DNA of 6,109 bases from assembly GCA_015519985.1 (NCBI GenBank), contig WIAN01000081.1:1-6109 (forward strand), written 5' to 3'. The notes under the pieces are model-generated. The model was not told the origin of the DNA and did no database searches. It saw only the letters and a list, made by a program, of their open reading frames with translations. Origin of the DNA: Candidatus Woesearchaeota archaeon. GTDB lineage: Archaea; Nanobdellota; Nanobdellia; Woesearchaeales; WAPJ01. Position 1 is the first letter of the stretch; each line of letters begins with the position of its first letter. Positions 1 through 5,548 of this stretch are shown piece after piece. Both the position numbers and the translations under genes were made by a program.

Positions 1-38
1 CAATTAAATTATTCTAATTATAATAATCATTCTAAATA

Positions 39-1124
39 TCATTTTAAAACAAAACTATTATTTTTAACAAATTCTTCTTCTAAATAAAATTGTTTTAAAA
101 TGTTATCAAAAACAATATTAGAAGAAACATTATTACAAAAAGACTTTTTTCTCTCTAAAACAATAATATTTTCATCGTTATAAAAAAAACCATTATAAGA
201 AAAATTAGGACTTCCAAAAATAATAAAATCCTCATCAACAATAACAACTTTATGATGTAAAAGTTTAGAAGAATTCTCAACAAAAACATTAACATAATCT
301 TTCAAAGAAAAAATATCAGAACCTAAAAAGTTCAAACTTTTAGAATCAACAAAAACATTAATAGAAACATTATTATGCTTATACAATAACAAATTAGAAA
401 AATCATCGTCAGTCAAAGAAAAAGAAAAAACAGTAATATTATTTTTAGCTTTAGAAATAAACTCTAAAATATTTTTTTTACAATCATCTTCAGGACAAAA
501 AAAATTGTAAATATAAAAGTAACAAAAATCAACTTTTTTAAATTTAGTTTTTTCTCCAGAAGAAAAAATTTTATTTTTCAACTCGAAATATTCGTCTTTA
601 TAATTCTCATATAAAAAAGAAGAATTGAAAAAAACTAAAAGATCGTAAGAATTATTATTAGTAGGATTAAAACTACCAGTAAAAACACTTTTAACAATAT
701 TATTCTTATAACTTTTTTCAAAAACACAAAATTTGTTATGCATCAAACCTCTAGAATAATAATTATTTCTAAAAACATAAGAAATATTATTTTTATCCAA
801 AACAAAATTTTTAGAATTAACGATTAAAAAAACATTTTTTTGTCTTAAAAGATCAACAACATTTTTATCTTTAACATTGTAAAAAGCACAAAAAACATTA
901 TTAGAATTATTAAGATTTTCAACAATAATATTATTACAATCAACTCTACTGCAAAAATAAAATTTAAAATCATTAATAGAAACATTTTCAACAACAATGT
1001 TAGAAAAATTATAAGAATCAAAATTATACAATAACAAAACAATAAAAACAAAAAAAGAAAAAAATAATATAAAAATAAAAAAATAATTTAAATCGTTTTT
1101 AACTAAACTCTTTTTAAACTTCAT
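39..1124 (-). CDS. Membrane-anchored phospholipase D-like (HKD) protein
   Basis: This is a 361-residue PLD-superfamily protein, probably a phosphodiesterase or phosphatidyltransferase acting on lipids or nucleic acids; the substrate cannot be read from the sequence. Residues 13-33 form one very hydrophobic segment after a lysine-rich start, so it is likely an N-terminal anchor with the catalytic part outside the cell. Two HKD half-sites are visible: H129-x-K131 followed by E136 and then GSFN (150-153), and H290-x-K292-x4-D297 followed by GSPN (304-307). The first has Glu where Asp is usual. Each half begins with the same FC-x4-C pattern (C58/C63 and C210/C215), which suggests an internal duplication and possibly disulfides. 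The stop is TGA. The ATG at 1124 lies about 25 bases from a TATA-like box and no ribosome binding site is seen. It is separated from the upstream gene by 148 bases, so it probably has its own promoter. Family assignment is firm, function is not. Confidence 0.9.
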   Translation of the reverse strand: MKFKKSLVKNDLNYFFIFILFFSFFVFIVLLLYNFDSYNFSNIVVENVSINDFKFYFCSRVDCNNIIVENLNNSNNVFCAFYNVKDKNVVDLLRQKNVFLIVNSKNFVLDKNNISYVFRNNYYSRGLMHNKFCVFEKSYKNNIVKSVFTGSFNPTNNNSYDLLVFFNSSFLYENYKDEYFELKNKIFSSGEKTKFKKVDFCYFYIYNFFCPEDDCKKNILEFISKAKNNITVFSFSLTDDDFSNLLLYKHNNVSINVFVDSKSLNFLGSDIFSLKDYVNVFVENSSKLLHHKVVIVDEDFIIFGSPNFSYNGFFYNDENIIVLERKKSFCNNVSSNIVFDNILKQFYLEEEFVKNNSFVLK

Positions 1125-1143
1125 AAAAAAAGCATTATTTTAA

Positions 1144-1152
1144 GATTTAAAA
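1144..1152 (-). promoter_or_regulatory. Candidate TATA box of the PLD-like gene
   Basis: Read on the minus strand the site is TTTTAAATC, centred about 24-25 bases before the ATG at 1124. This is the spacing expected of a leaderless archaeal transcript. The background is very AT-rich, so the match alone is weak; the support is the repeated spacing at the other genes of the window. Confidence 0.4.
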
Positions 1153-1272
1153 AAACAACTAATAAAAAAATAAAAAAATTACGAAAAAAAACAAAAAAGA
1201 AAAAATAGAAAAAAACAAACAACAAAAAACAGTAAAGAAAAAAAGCATAAAATAAAACTTAACAAAAGAATA
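1153..1272 (-). terminator. T-rich spacer, likely terminator of the 210-residue gene
   Basis: Directly after the stop codon of the unknown gene, the minus strand runs through many T-tracts of 4 to 8 bases with almost no G or C and no clear hairpin. Archaeal RNA polymerase can terminate at T-tracts without a hairpin, so this stretch plausibly ends the transcript from 1905. No convincing open reading frame or RNA gene is seen in it. Confidence 0.45.
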
Positions 1273-1905
1273 TTATTCAATAATTTTGCTTAATTTATAA
1301 AAACTTTTACTTAAAGAAGAAAAAACATCTCTATGAGTTTTTTCTAAAACTTTAATATGCTCAAAAATTTTTTTCTCACTGTAAGAAAAAAGAACTTTAA
1401 AAACAAAAGTTTCATCATAAAACTTTACAACAATATCTTCAACTTCAAAATCATAAAGATAAATAAAAGGAAAAAAATATTTTTTATCAAAAAATTTTTT
1501 ATAAAAAAGGTTTTCTTCACTATCAACATTAGAAGATAAAAATTTTAAAAGAAAAACAGATAAAACATTAGAGTTAAAAAACAAAACATTAACAACATTA
1601 TCGTTTTCTTCTTTACTATTGTTATCCTTCTCATTATTCTTGCTTTTTTTATCAATAAACTCGATTTTAGTATTTTTAAAAATATCTTTAAGAATAGAAA
1701 TAAAAATATCTATTGTTTTTTTATCAAAATATTTATAATTGTCTTTATCAATAACAAAATAAATAGTTTTTTTATAATCGAATTTAGAATAAACATGTTC
1801 TTTCAAAGCTGTTTTGATTCTTTTAAAAAGAATATTAAAATATTCTTTTTCAGAAACACATTTTTTAGTCAAATACAAAAATCTTTCATTATCTTTACAA
1901 TCCAT
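1273..1905 (-). CDS. Hypothetical protein, 210 residues, family not recognised
   Basis: I do not recognise this protein. It has no signal peptide or membrane segment, so it is probably cytoplasmic. Residues 1-85 look alpha/beta, with a hydrophobic strand-like piece (TIYFVIDKD, 47-55) and a helix at 63-77. Residues 86-105 are a K/N/E/D-rich low-complexity linker. Residues 106-175 are again strand-rich (VVNVLFF, IVVKFYDETFVFKVLF), and the C-terminus (177-210) is probably helical. The two halves could be two small domains. Only two cysteines (C3, C16) occur and no metal or nucleotide-binding motif is evident. The ATG at 1905 is supported by a TTTAAATA box about 25 bases upstream, and no ribosome binding site is present. 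It is flanked by a T-rich terminator region and a structured intergenic region, so it is probably monocistronic. That it is a real gene is likely from its length in a T/A-rich context and its promoter. Confidence 0.75.
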   Translation of the reverse strand: MDCKDNERFLYLTKKCVSEKEYFNILFKRIKTALKEHVYSKFDYKKTIYFVIDKDNYKYFDKKTIDIFISILKDIFKNTKIEFIDKKSKNNEKDNNSKEENDNVVNVLFFNSNVLSVFLLKFLSSNVDSEENLFYKKFFDKKYFFPFIYLYDFEVEDIVVKFYDETFVFKVLFSYSEKKIFEHIKVLEKTHRDVFSSLSKSFYKLSKIIE

Positions 1906-1925
1906 AAAAAATAAGATTATAGGTT

Positions 1926-1933
1926 TATTTAAA
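1926..1933 (-). promoter_or_regulatory. TATA box of the 210-residue gene
   Basis: The minus strand reads TTTAAATA, a textbook archaeal TATA box, centred about 25 bases before the A of the ATG at 1905. Transcription would begin at or next to the start codon, giving a leaderless mRNA. This fixes the choice of start. Confidence 0.6.
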
Positions 1934-1970
1934 TGTTTTATTGATGTTTTGTTAAAAGTTTGTTAAATGC

Positions 1971-1979
1971 TTTAAAATA
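1971..1979 (+). promoter_or_regulatory. Candidate TATA box for a + strand intergenic RNA
   Basis: The + strand reads TTTAAAATA. An archaeal start site would fall near 2000, about ten bases before the first long hairpin. It would be divergent from the promoter at 1926-1933. AT-rich background makes the match weak by itself. Confidence 0.3.
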
Positions 1980-2009
1980 TAAGGAAATATAAGGATAAAC
2001 ATAAAAAAC

Positions 2010-2050
2010 AAGTGTTTCTATTTTATAGTAACTACAAAATAGAAATATTT
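2010..2050 (+). repeat. Inverted repeat: 15-pair hairpin
   Basis: AAGTGTTTCTATTTT (2010-2024) pairs with AAAATAGAAATATTT (2036-2050). Ten pairs are perfect (2015-2024 with 2036-2045); the outer five include two G-U pairs on the + strand (2012/2048 and 2014/2046). After one A/C mismatch (2025/2035), TAG (2026-2028) pairs with CTA (2032-2034) around the loop TAA. Confidence 0.85.
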
Positions 2051-2054
2051 AAAA

Positions 2055-2123
2055 ATGGTAAAAATATTCTTAATAAAAAAAGGCTTTGGAAACACCTCTT
2101 TTCCTCAAGGGCAACTTTTATAG
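2055..2123 (+). CDS. Possible 22-residue small ORF inside the structured region
   Basis: An ATG five bases after the first hairpin opens a frame encoding MVKIFLIKKG followed by FGNTSFPQGQLL, closed by TAG in the loop of the second hairpin. The frame continues in-frame beyond the TAG for 15 codons before TGA. There is no Shine-Dalgarno sequence, and if transcription begins near 2000 the mRNA would have a leader of about 55 bases, unlike the other genes. The strong hairpin overlapping its second half argues that selection here acts on RNA structure. Chance is the most likely explanation. Confidence 0.12.
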   Translation: MVKIFLIKKGFGNTSFPQGQLL

Positions 2124-2135
2124 TTGCCTTTGAGG
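2103..2135 (+). repeat. Inverted repeat: 14-pair hairpin
   Basis: CCTCAAGGGCAACT (2103-2116) pairs with AGTTGCCTTTGAGG (2122-2135) around the loop TTTAT. All pairs are Watson-Crick except 2109/2129, which is G-U on the + strand and C-A on the minus strand. It is the most GC-rich element of the window. On the minus strand it is followed 21 bases later by a run of seven T (2081-2075), so it could also contribute to ending the protease transcript. Confidence 0.88.
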
Positions 2136-2232
2136 TTTTCTAAACCTTTAATAATATTTAATGATACCTGATATTTTTCTATCCTAATATTCCTTAATAA
2201 TACTATTTTTGTATTTTTGTATATGTTCATTT

Positions 2233-4212
2233 TCATTTAATGTTTTTTTTAACCTTCTTTAACTTTTTTATGCTTTTACTGCCTTTACTATTATTACTTT
2301 TATCACTACTGTTTTCATTATCATTGTTCTTATCGCTGTTTTTTTCTTTAAAATAAAAATCGGATTCTAAAAAAATAAAAAAGAATAACAAAAACAAAAT
2401 ACCTCCGAAAGATAAGCCTAAAAAAAACCAGAAAGAAACTAAAAAATAAAAATTGTTCTTTTTATTAACAAAAGAAAAAAATTTGTTGTTATTGTTAAAA
2501 TAAACATTCAAACCAGATAATTCAATAGAATCTTCTAAATATAATAAAGAATTAACAATACTACTATTATTTTTACCTAAACTTTGAGCGTATTCATAAT
2601 AAGAATAACCCATAACAGGAAAATACTTTTTATGAGTTTGAACAGAAAGAATATCAAAAGCACTTTTATTCTTAGCATCAAATAATAATTTTAAACCTTC
2701 ATCGTTTAAACCTCCGGAAGACAAAATTAAATTTAATTTAGCTTTGTCTAAAGAAGCTTTATAGATACAAACATCATATTCTTTATTATAAAAACTTTCA
2801 TAAGCATCATTCAAAGAAAAAGGTTTAAAACCGAGAATATAATTAACATATTCTAATAAAGAAGAAGCTTCATTCAACTTTTGAACACAACCATCTTTTA
2901 AATCATCAACACTAATACTAATAGAATTATAATCAAAATCTTTAAAATTCATCCAAGAAATACTACTATCAACACGAGCAAAAACATAAGCAGACCTTAA
3001 AGCAATACTATTATAAAAATCATCCAATTCAGAAAAAGAAAGTTTAGAAGAATTATCTAAAAAAGAAAAAATTCTTTCAATCTCATTATTAGCTTCATCA
3101 TGCCTTTCTTTAACAATACTATAAATTTGAATACTGTTAATATCATACTTTTTATTATTCTTAAAAATTTTAAAAGAAACATCATTAATATTCTTTTCTT
3201 TCAAAAGAACACTTTTATAAAAATCTTTTTTCTCATCATAAGAAAAATTATAAGTAGAATTTAAAAAATCTAAATAGTAAAGTTTAGTCCTAACATTAAA
3301 ACAAAAACTAGCACGAGAATAAAACATTTTTTTACTCTTATAAAAATCTGCTTTTTCATTTAAATCATCAATAGTTTTAAAAGTATCCTCAAAAATTTTT
3401 TTAGTATTATTGTCAAAAAAATCTAAATTAATTTTTTTCAACCTTTCAATCTTATAAAAATTATCATTACACAAATCATCAGAAGTCTTCTCCATCAAAG
3501 AATAATATTGACTAGGAACAAAAATATTTTTGTATTTTTCAAAAGAAACATTATAATCTAAAATTTTAAAAACATCTTTAATATTAGAAACTTTAAAAAC
3601 TTTAATATCAAAATCATCATAAGATTCATTAGTAAAAGAAGGAACAAAAACAGCTTTCAAACCATAATTTTCAGCAGCTAAAATTTTTTCTTTAACACCG
3701 CCAACATTACCAATAATACCTCCAGAATTAATAGTGCCAGTAATAGCAATATTTTTAGGAGTTTTAAAACCAGAAAGCATAGAAATAGTTAAAAAAGAAA
3801 CAGCAGCAGAAGCACTAGGACCCCCAACAATAGGACTTTCAGATTTAATAGAATACAAAAAATCATACTTAGAACAATCAAAATCTAAAAAGTCACAAGC
3901 AAACTTATTAGCAAAAACAGTACTAGCTTGAGTATCAACCTTACTAAAAGGTTCAGAATTAACAAAAACTCTTCCAGAACCATTAATAATATTCAATTCT
4001 AAAAAAGCAACACTTCCAGAAGAAACATTACCATTATTATCTAAAGAAACAGCAAGCAAAGGAACATAATCATAAGAAACAACAGAATTATTGTTGTTTA
4101 AACTATTATTATATTTATAATAATACAAACTTAAAGCCGACAAAAACAAAAAAACAAAAATAACAATAAAAAAATATTTAATTTTCCTTTCTTCCAAATG
4201 AAACTTTTTCAT
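2233..4212 (-). CDS. Membrane-anchored archaeal Lon-like (S16-fold) Ser-Lys protease without ATPase domain
   Basis: This 659-residue protein has a signal anchor (about 12-33), a Lon-type protease domain (about 47-215), a long helical region without recognisable family (about 220-580), a second membrane segment (about 588-616) and a K/N/S/D-rich tail. The catalytic Ser is S133 in GGPSAS and the Lys is K174 in GGVKEK, 41 residues apart as in Lon proteases; DTQAS (93-97) and TGTIN (158-162) also fit the archaeal ATPase-independent group (the COG1750 type). GPSAS replaces the usual GPSAG. No Walker A motif is seen. With membrane segments at both ends, the protease and middle domains probably face outside and the charged tail the cytoplasm. 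The ATG at 4212 is chosen because a TATA-like box lies 27 bases before it. An in-frame ATG at 4320 would add an F-rich stretch encoded by the promoter and overlap the divergent gene. The stop is TGA. Protease identity is firm; substrates are unknown. Confidence 0.92.
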   Translation of the reverse strand: MKKFHLEERKIKYFFIVIFVFLFLSALSLYYYKYNNSLNNNNSVVSYDYVPLLAVSLDNNGNVSSGSVAFLELNIINGSGRVFVNSEPFSKVDTQASTVFANKFACDFLDFDCSKYDFLYSIKSESPIVGGPSASAAVSFLTISMLSGFKTPKNIAITGTINSGGIIGNVGGVKEKILAAENYGLKAVFVPSFTNESYDDFDIKVFKVSNIKDVFKILDYNVSFEKYKNIFVPSQYYSLMEKTSDDLCNDNFYKIERLKKINLDFFDNNTKKIFEDTFKTIDDLNEKADFYKSKKMFYSRASFCFNVRTKLYYLDFLNSTYNFSYDEKKDFYKSVLLKEKNINDVSFKIFKNNKKYDINSIQIYSIVKERHDEANNEIERIFSFLDNSSKLSFSELDDFYNSIALRSAYVFARVDSSISWMNFKDFDYNSISISVDDLKDGCVQKLNEASSLLEYVNYILGFKPFSLNDAYESFYNKEYDVCIYKASLDKAKLNLILSSGGLNDEGLKLLFDAKNKSAFDILSVQTHKKYFPVMGYSYYEYAQSLGKNNSSIVNSLLYLEDSIELSGLNVYFNNNNKFFSFVNKKNNFYFLVSFWFFLGLSFGGILFLLFFFIFLESDFYFKEKNSDKNNDNENSSDKSNNSKGSKSIKKLKKVKKNIK

Positions 4213-4234
4213 AAAAAAAAATAAAATAAAATTC

Positions 4235-4243
4235 TTTATAAAA
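4235..4243 (-). promoter_or_regulatory. TATA box of the Lon-like protease gene
   Basis: The minus strand reads TTTTATAAA, centred 27 bases before the ATG at 4212, which implies a leaderless transcript and supports this start over the in-frame ATG at 4320. It lies back to back with the near-identical box of the pilin-like gene; centre-to-centre distance is 38 bases, so the two promoters may compete or be co-regulated. Confidence 0.55.
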
Positions 4244-4272
4244 TTAATGGAATATACAAAAAAATGAAAACA

Positions 4273-4281
4273 TTTATAAAA
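4273..4281 (+). promoter_or_regulatory. TATA box of the pilin-like gene
   Basis: The + strand reads TTTATAAAA, centred 29 bases before the ATG at 4306. The preceding TGAAAACA could serve as a purine-rich BRE. It is the mirror image of the box at 4235-4243. Confidence 0.55.
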
Positions 4282-4305
4282 TCTTAAATAAAAAAAAATT
4301 TTATT

Positions 4306-5514
4306 ATGAAAAAAGCACAAGTATCAATGGAAGTAATGACTTTAGGAGCAATAATGACATTAGTATTAGTAATAGCAACAGTAATATTTGTAAATCAATA
4401 TTATGATGTAAGCAAACAAAAAGAATTAGAAACATTAAACTTAGTATCACAAAAAATAAAATCAGAATTAGAATTAGCAAAAAACGCAGAACCAGGATAT
4501 TACAGATCATTCATAATTCCTGACAAAATAAATGGAAAAGAAGTAAAAGTAGAAGTATATGTAAGCAAAGAAGGAAACTTTTCAGAAGTAAGAGTAAAAT
4601 TTGACCCTCCAATATCAGAATACATAGAAAGCACAGCACTAATAGGAGAAGCAGTATTCGGATCAGTAAATACAGGAGAAAATAAAATACAAAAAAATGA
4701 AGAAGGAGTAATAATAATACCAGAAACACTTCCAGAAAATGCAAAAATGAATGTAAGTTATGTAAAAATAATAAGCAACAATACACAAGGAATATTACAA
4801 TTAAAAGACGGAGTGTTCTGCGACTTTTTTGTAGAAAATTATAATAGTAGTAAAAACCCTTATTTTAACATATTATACACATTAACACTGCCAAACAATG
4901 AAATTATAAATTACGAAGATCAAAATAACATACAAATTGATAATAATGGTTATCCTATAAAAAATTATGCTTCTTTAAACAATTTTAATCTAGATCTTGT
5001 TCCTTATAATAATATTCCAGAAGGAAGCAATTTGAGTTGTAAAGTAACTATGTATTTAGAAGGTAATCTTGAAACTTTCAATTCACAAAATAAATTAACA
5101 TTAACAGATACACTTCCAGAAATAATAGTTTTAGAAAGCTATTACGACTCTGGCTTTTTTGAAAGTATTAATATGAATTCTTCTTTCAACAAATATTATG
5201 CATATATAAAATTAAACATTTCAGACATAGACGTTTTAGACGAAAATTTTACAATAGACTTTATAAATTCAAAATATTTAGATTGTAACAATGAAACAAT
5301 AAAAGAAATATCTTCTTTTAACAGTTGTACAAATAACATAGTAAAAAAAGATGAAATAAACACTTTTAATCTTCCACTAATAAATTCTGAAATAGAAAAT
5401 TTAAATGAAAATACAATACCAATAACAATAAAAGTAACAAACAAAGACAACCAAGAAGAAATAACAAGAAAAGAAATAACAATAGAAAAGAAAACTAGTT
5501 TTGGATCGGTTTAA
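4306..5514 (+). CDS. Class III signal peptide protein, large pilin-like surface protein
   Basis: The 402-residue product starts with MKKA-QVSMEVMTL, an exact QxSxExxxL motif of archaeal type IV pilin-like precursors. A prepilin peptidase (PibD/EppA class) would be expected to cut between A4 and Q5, and residues 10-29 form the hydrophobic helix that anchors or polymerises the subunit. After a helical neck (about 35-60) the protein is strand-rich. Residues about 145-260 and 270-385 may be two Ig-like or similar beta domains. Four cysteines (C172, C245, C327, C341) could form one disulfide in each. Several N-x-S/T sites (N91, N149, N158, N180, N242, N291, N304, N314) would suit a glycosylated surface protein. 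It is much longer than typical pilins (100-200 residues), so it may be a minor pilin, adhesin or tip subunit. It is divergently transcribed from the Lon-like protease. Codon use is mostly A-ending, except from about 4820 to 5090 where T-ending codons become common. Confidence 0.88.
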   Translation: MKKAQVSMEVMTLGAIMTLVLVIATVIFVNQYYDVSKQKELETLNLVSQKIKSELELAKNAEPGYYRSFIIPDKINGKEVKVEVYVSKEGNFSEVRVKFDPPISEYIESTALIGEAVFGSVNTGENKIQKNEEGVIIIPETLPENAKMNVSYVKIISNNTQGILQLKDGVFCDFFVENYNSSKNPYFNILYTLTLPNNEIINYEDQNNIQIDNNGYPIKNYASLNNFNLDLVPYNNIPEGSNLSCKVTMYLEGNLETFNSQNKLTLTDTLPEIIVLESYYDSGFFESINMNSSFNKYYAYIKLNISDIDVLDENFTIDFINSKYLDCNNETIKEISSFNSCTNNIVKKDEINTFNLPLINSEIENLNENTIPITIKVTNKDNQEEITRKEITIEKKTSFGSV

Positions 5515-5548
5515 AGTTAAAAAATAAAATTTTTAAAAAAATTTTTTA
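5515..5548. terminator. Convergent, bidirectional T-tract terminator region
   Basis: The pilin-like gene (+) and the next gene (-) end 31 bases apart. The gap is almost only A and T and carries alternating tracts: T runs at 5530-5534 and 5542-5547 for the + transcript, and A runs at 5535-5541 and 5518-5524 (T runs when read on the minus strand) for the other. The A7 and T6 tracts can also fold on each other. This fits simple archaeal T-tract termination from both sides. Confidence 0.55.

Larger units (their letters stand above)
2000..2218 (+). ncRNA. Candidate structured non-coding RNA (+ strand)
   Basis: This is the main content of the 327-base gene-free stretch 1906-2232. It holds a 15-pair hairpin (2010-2050), a 14-pair hairpin (2103-2135), and smaller pairings: 2088-2092 with 2100-2104, and 2134-2138 with 2142-2146. 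The middle part (2080-2150) is clearly richer in G and C than its surroundings. A TATA-like box lies at 1971-1979, and T-tracts at 2206-2210 and 2214-2218 could end a + strand transcript. Three of the four non-Watson-Crick positions in the long stems are G-U if read on the + strand but C-A on the minus strand, which favours the + strand. I could not match it to SRP RNA, RNase P RNA, tRNA, box C/D or H/ACA RNA. It could instead be the 3' untranslated region of the protease mRNA on the minus strand. Ends are approximate. Confidence 0.35.

Noticed and set aside
1..38. Direct repeat ATTCTAA at 11-17 and 29-35
   Set aside because: Two copies of a 7-base AT-rich word are not meaningful at this base composition.
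1357..1539. 60-residue K/F/I-rich + strand frame under the 210-residue gene
   Set aside because: It is a low-complexity shadow of AT-rich antisense sequence with no promoter and no domain.
2079..2149. tRNA-like region
   Set aside because: AAAGG/CCTTT ends and three small stems resemble a cloverleaf, but there is no T-loop GGTTC consensus, no usable D-loop or anticodon loop, and the middle stem is 14 pairs long.
1941..2171. Box C/D sRNA signals (TTGATGT at 1941 and CTGA at 2168)
   Set aside because: The boxes are about 230 bases apart with no C'/D' pair between them, far from the usual 50-70 base archaeal layout. Such short motifs arise by chance in this composition.
3734..3931. Open frame on the + strand inside the protease domain
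   Set aside because: It is antisense to the conserved catalytic region, whose composition keeps the opposite strand open. It has no promoter or recognisable product.
4213..4320. Upstream in-frame ATG at 4320 as start of the Lon-like protease
   Set aside because: It would add 36 F-rich residues encoded by the promoter region, overlap the start of the divergent gene, and remove the well-placed TATA box for the ATG at 4212.
4304..4786. Leucine-rich open frames on the minus strand under the pilin-like gene
   Set aside because: They are antisense reads of A-ending codons (TTA, GTA, ACA), which create long runs of Leu and Ile. They are not genes.
5196..5450. 84-residue minus-strand frame under the 3' part of the pilin-like gene
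   Set aside because: It lies wholly antisense to a convincing gene, with no promoter spacing and no recognisable domain.
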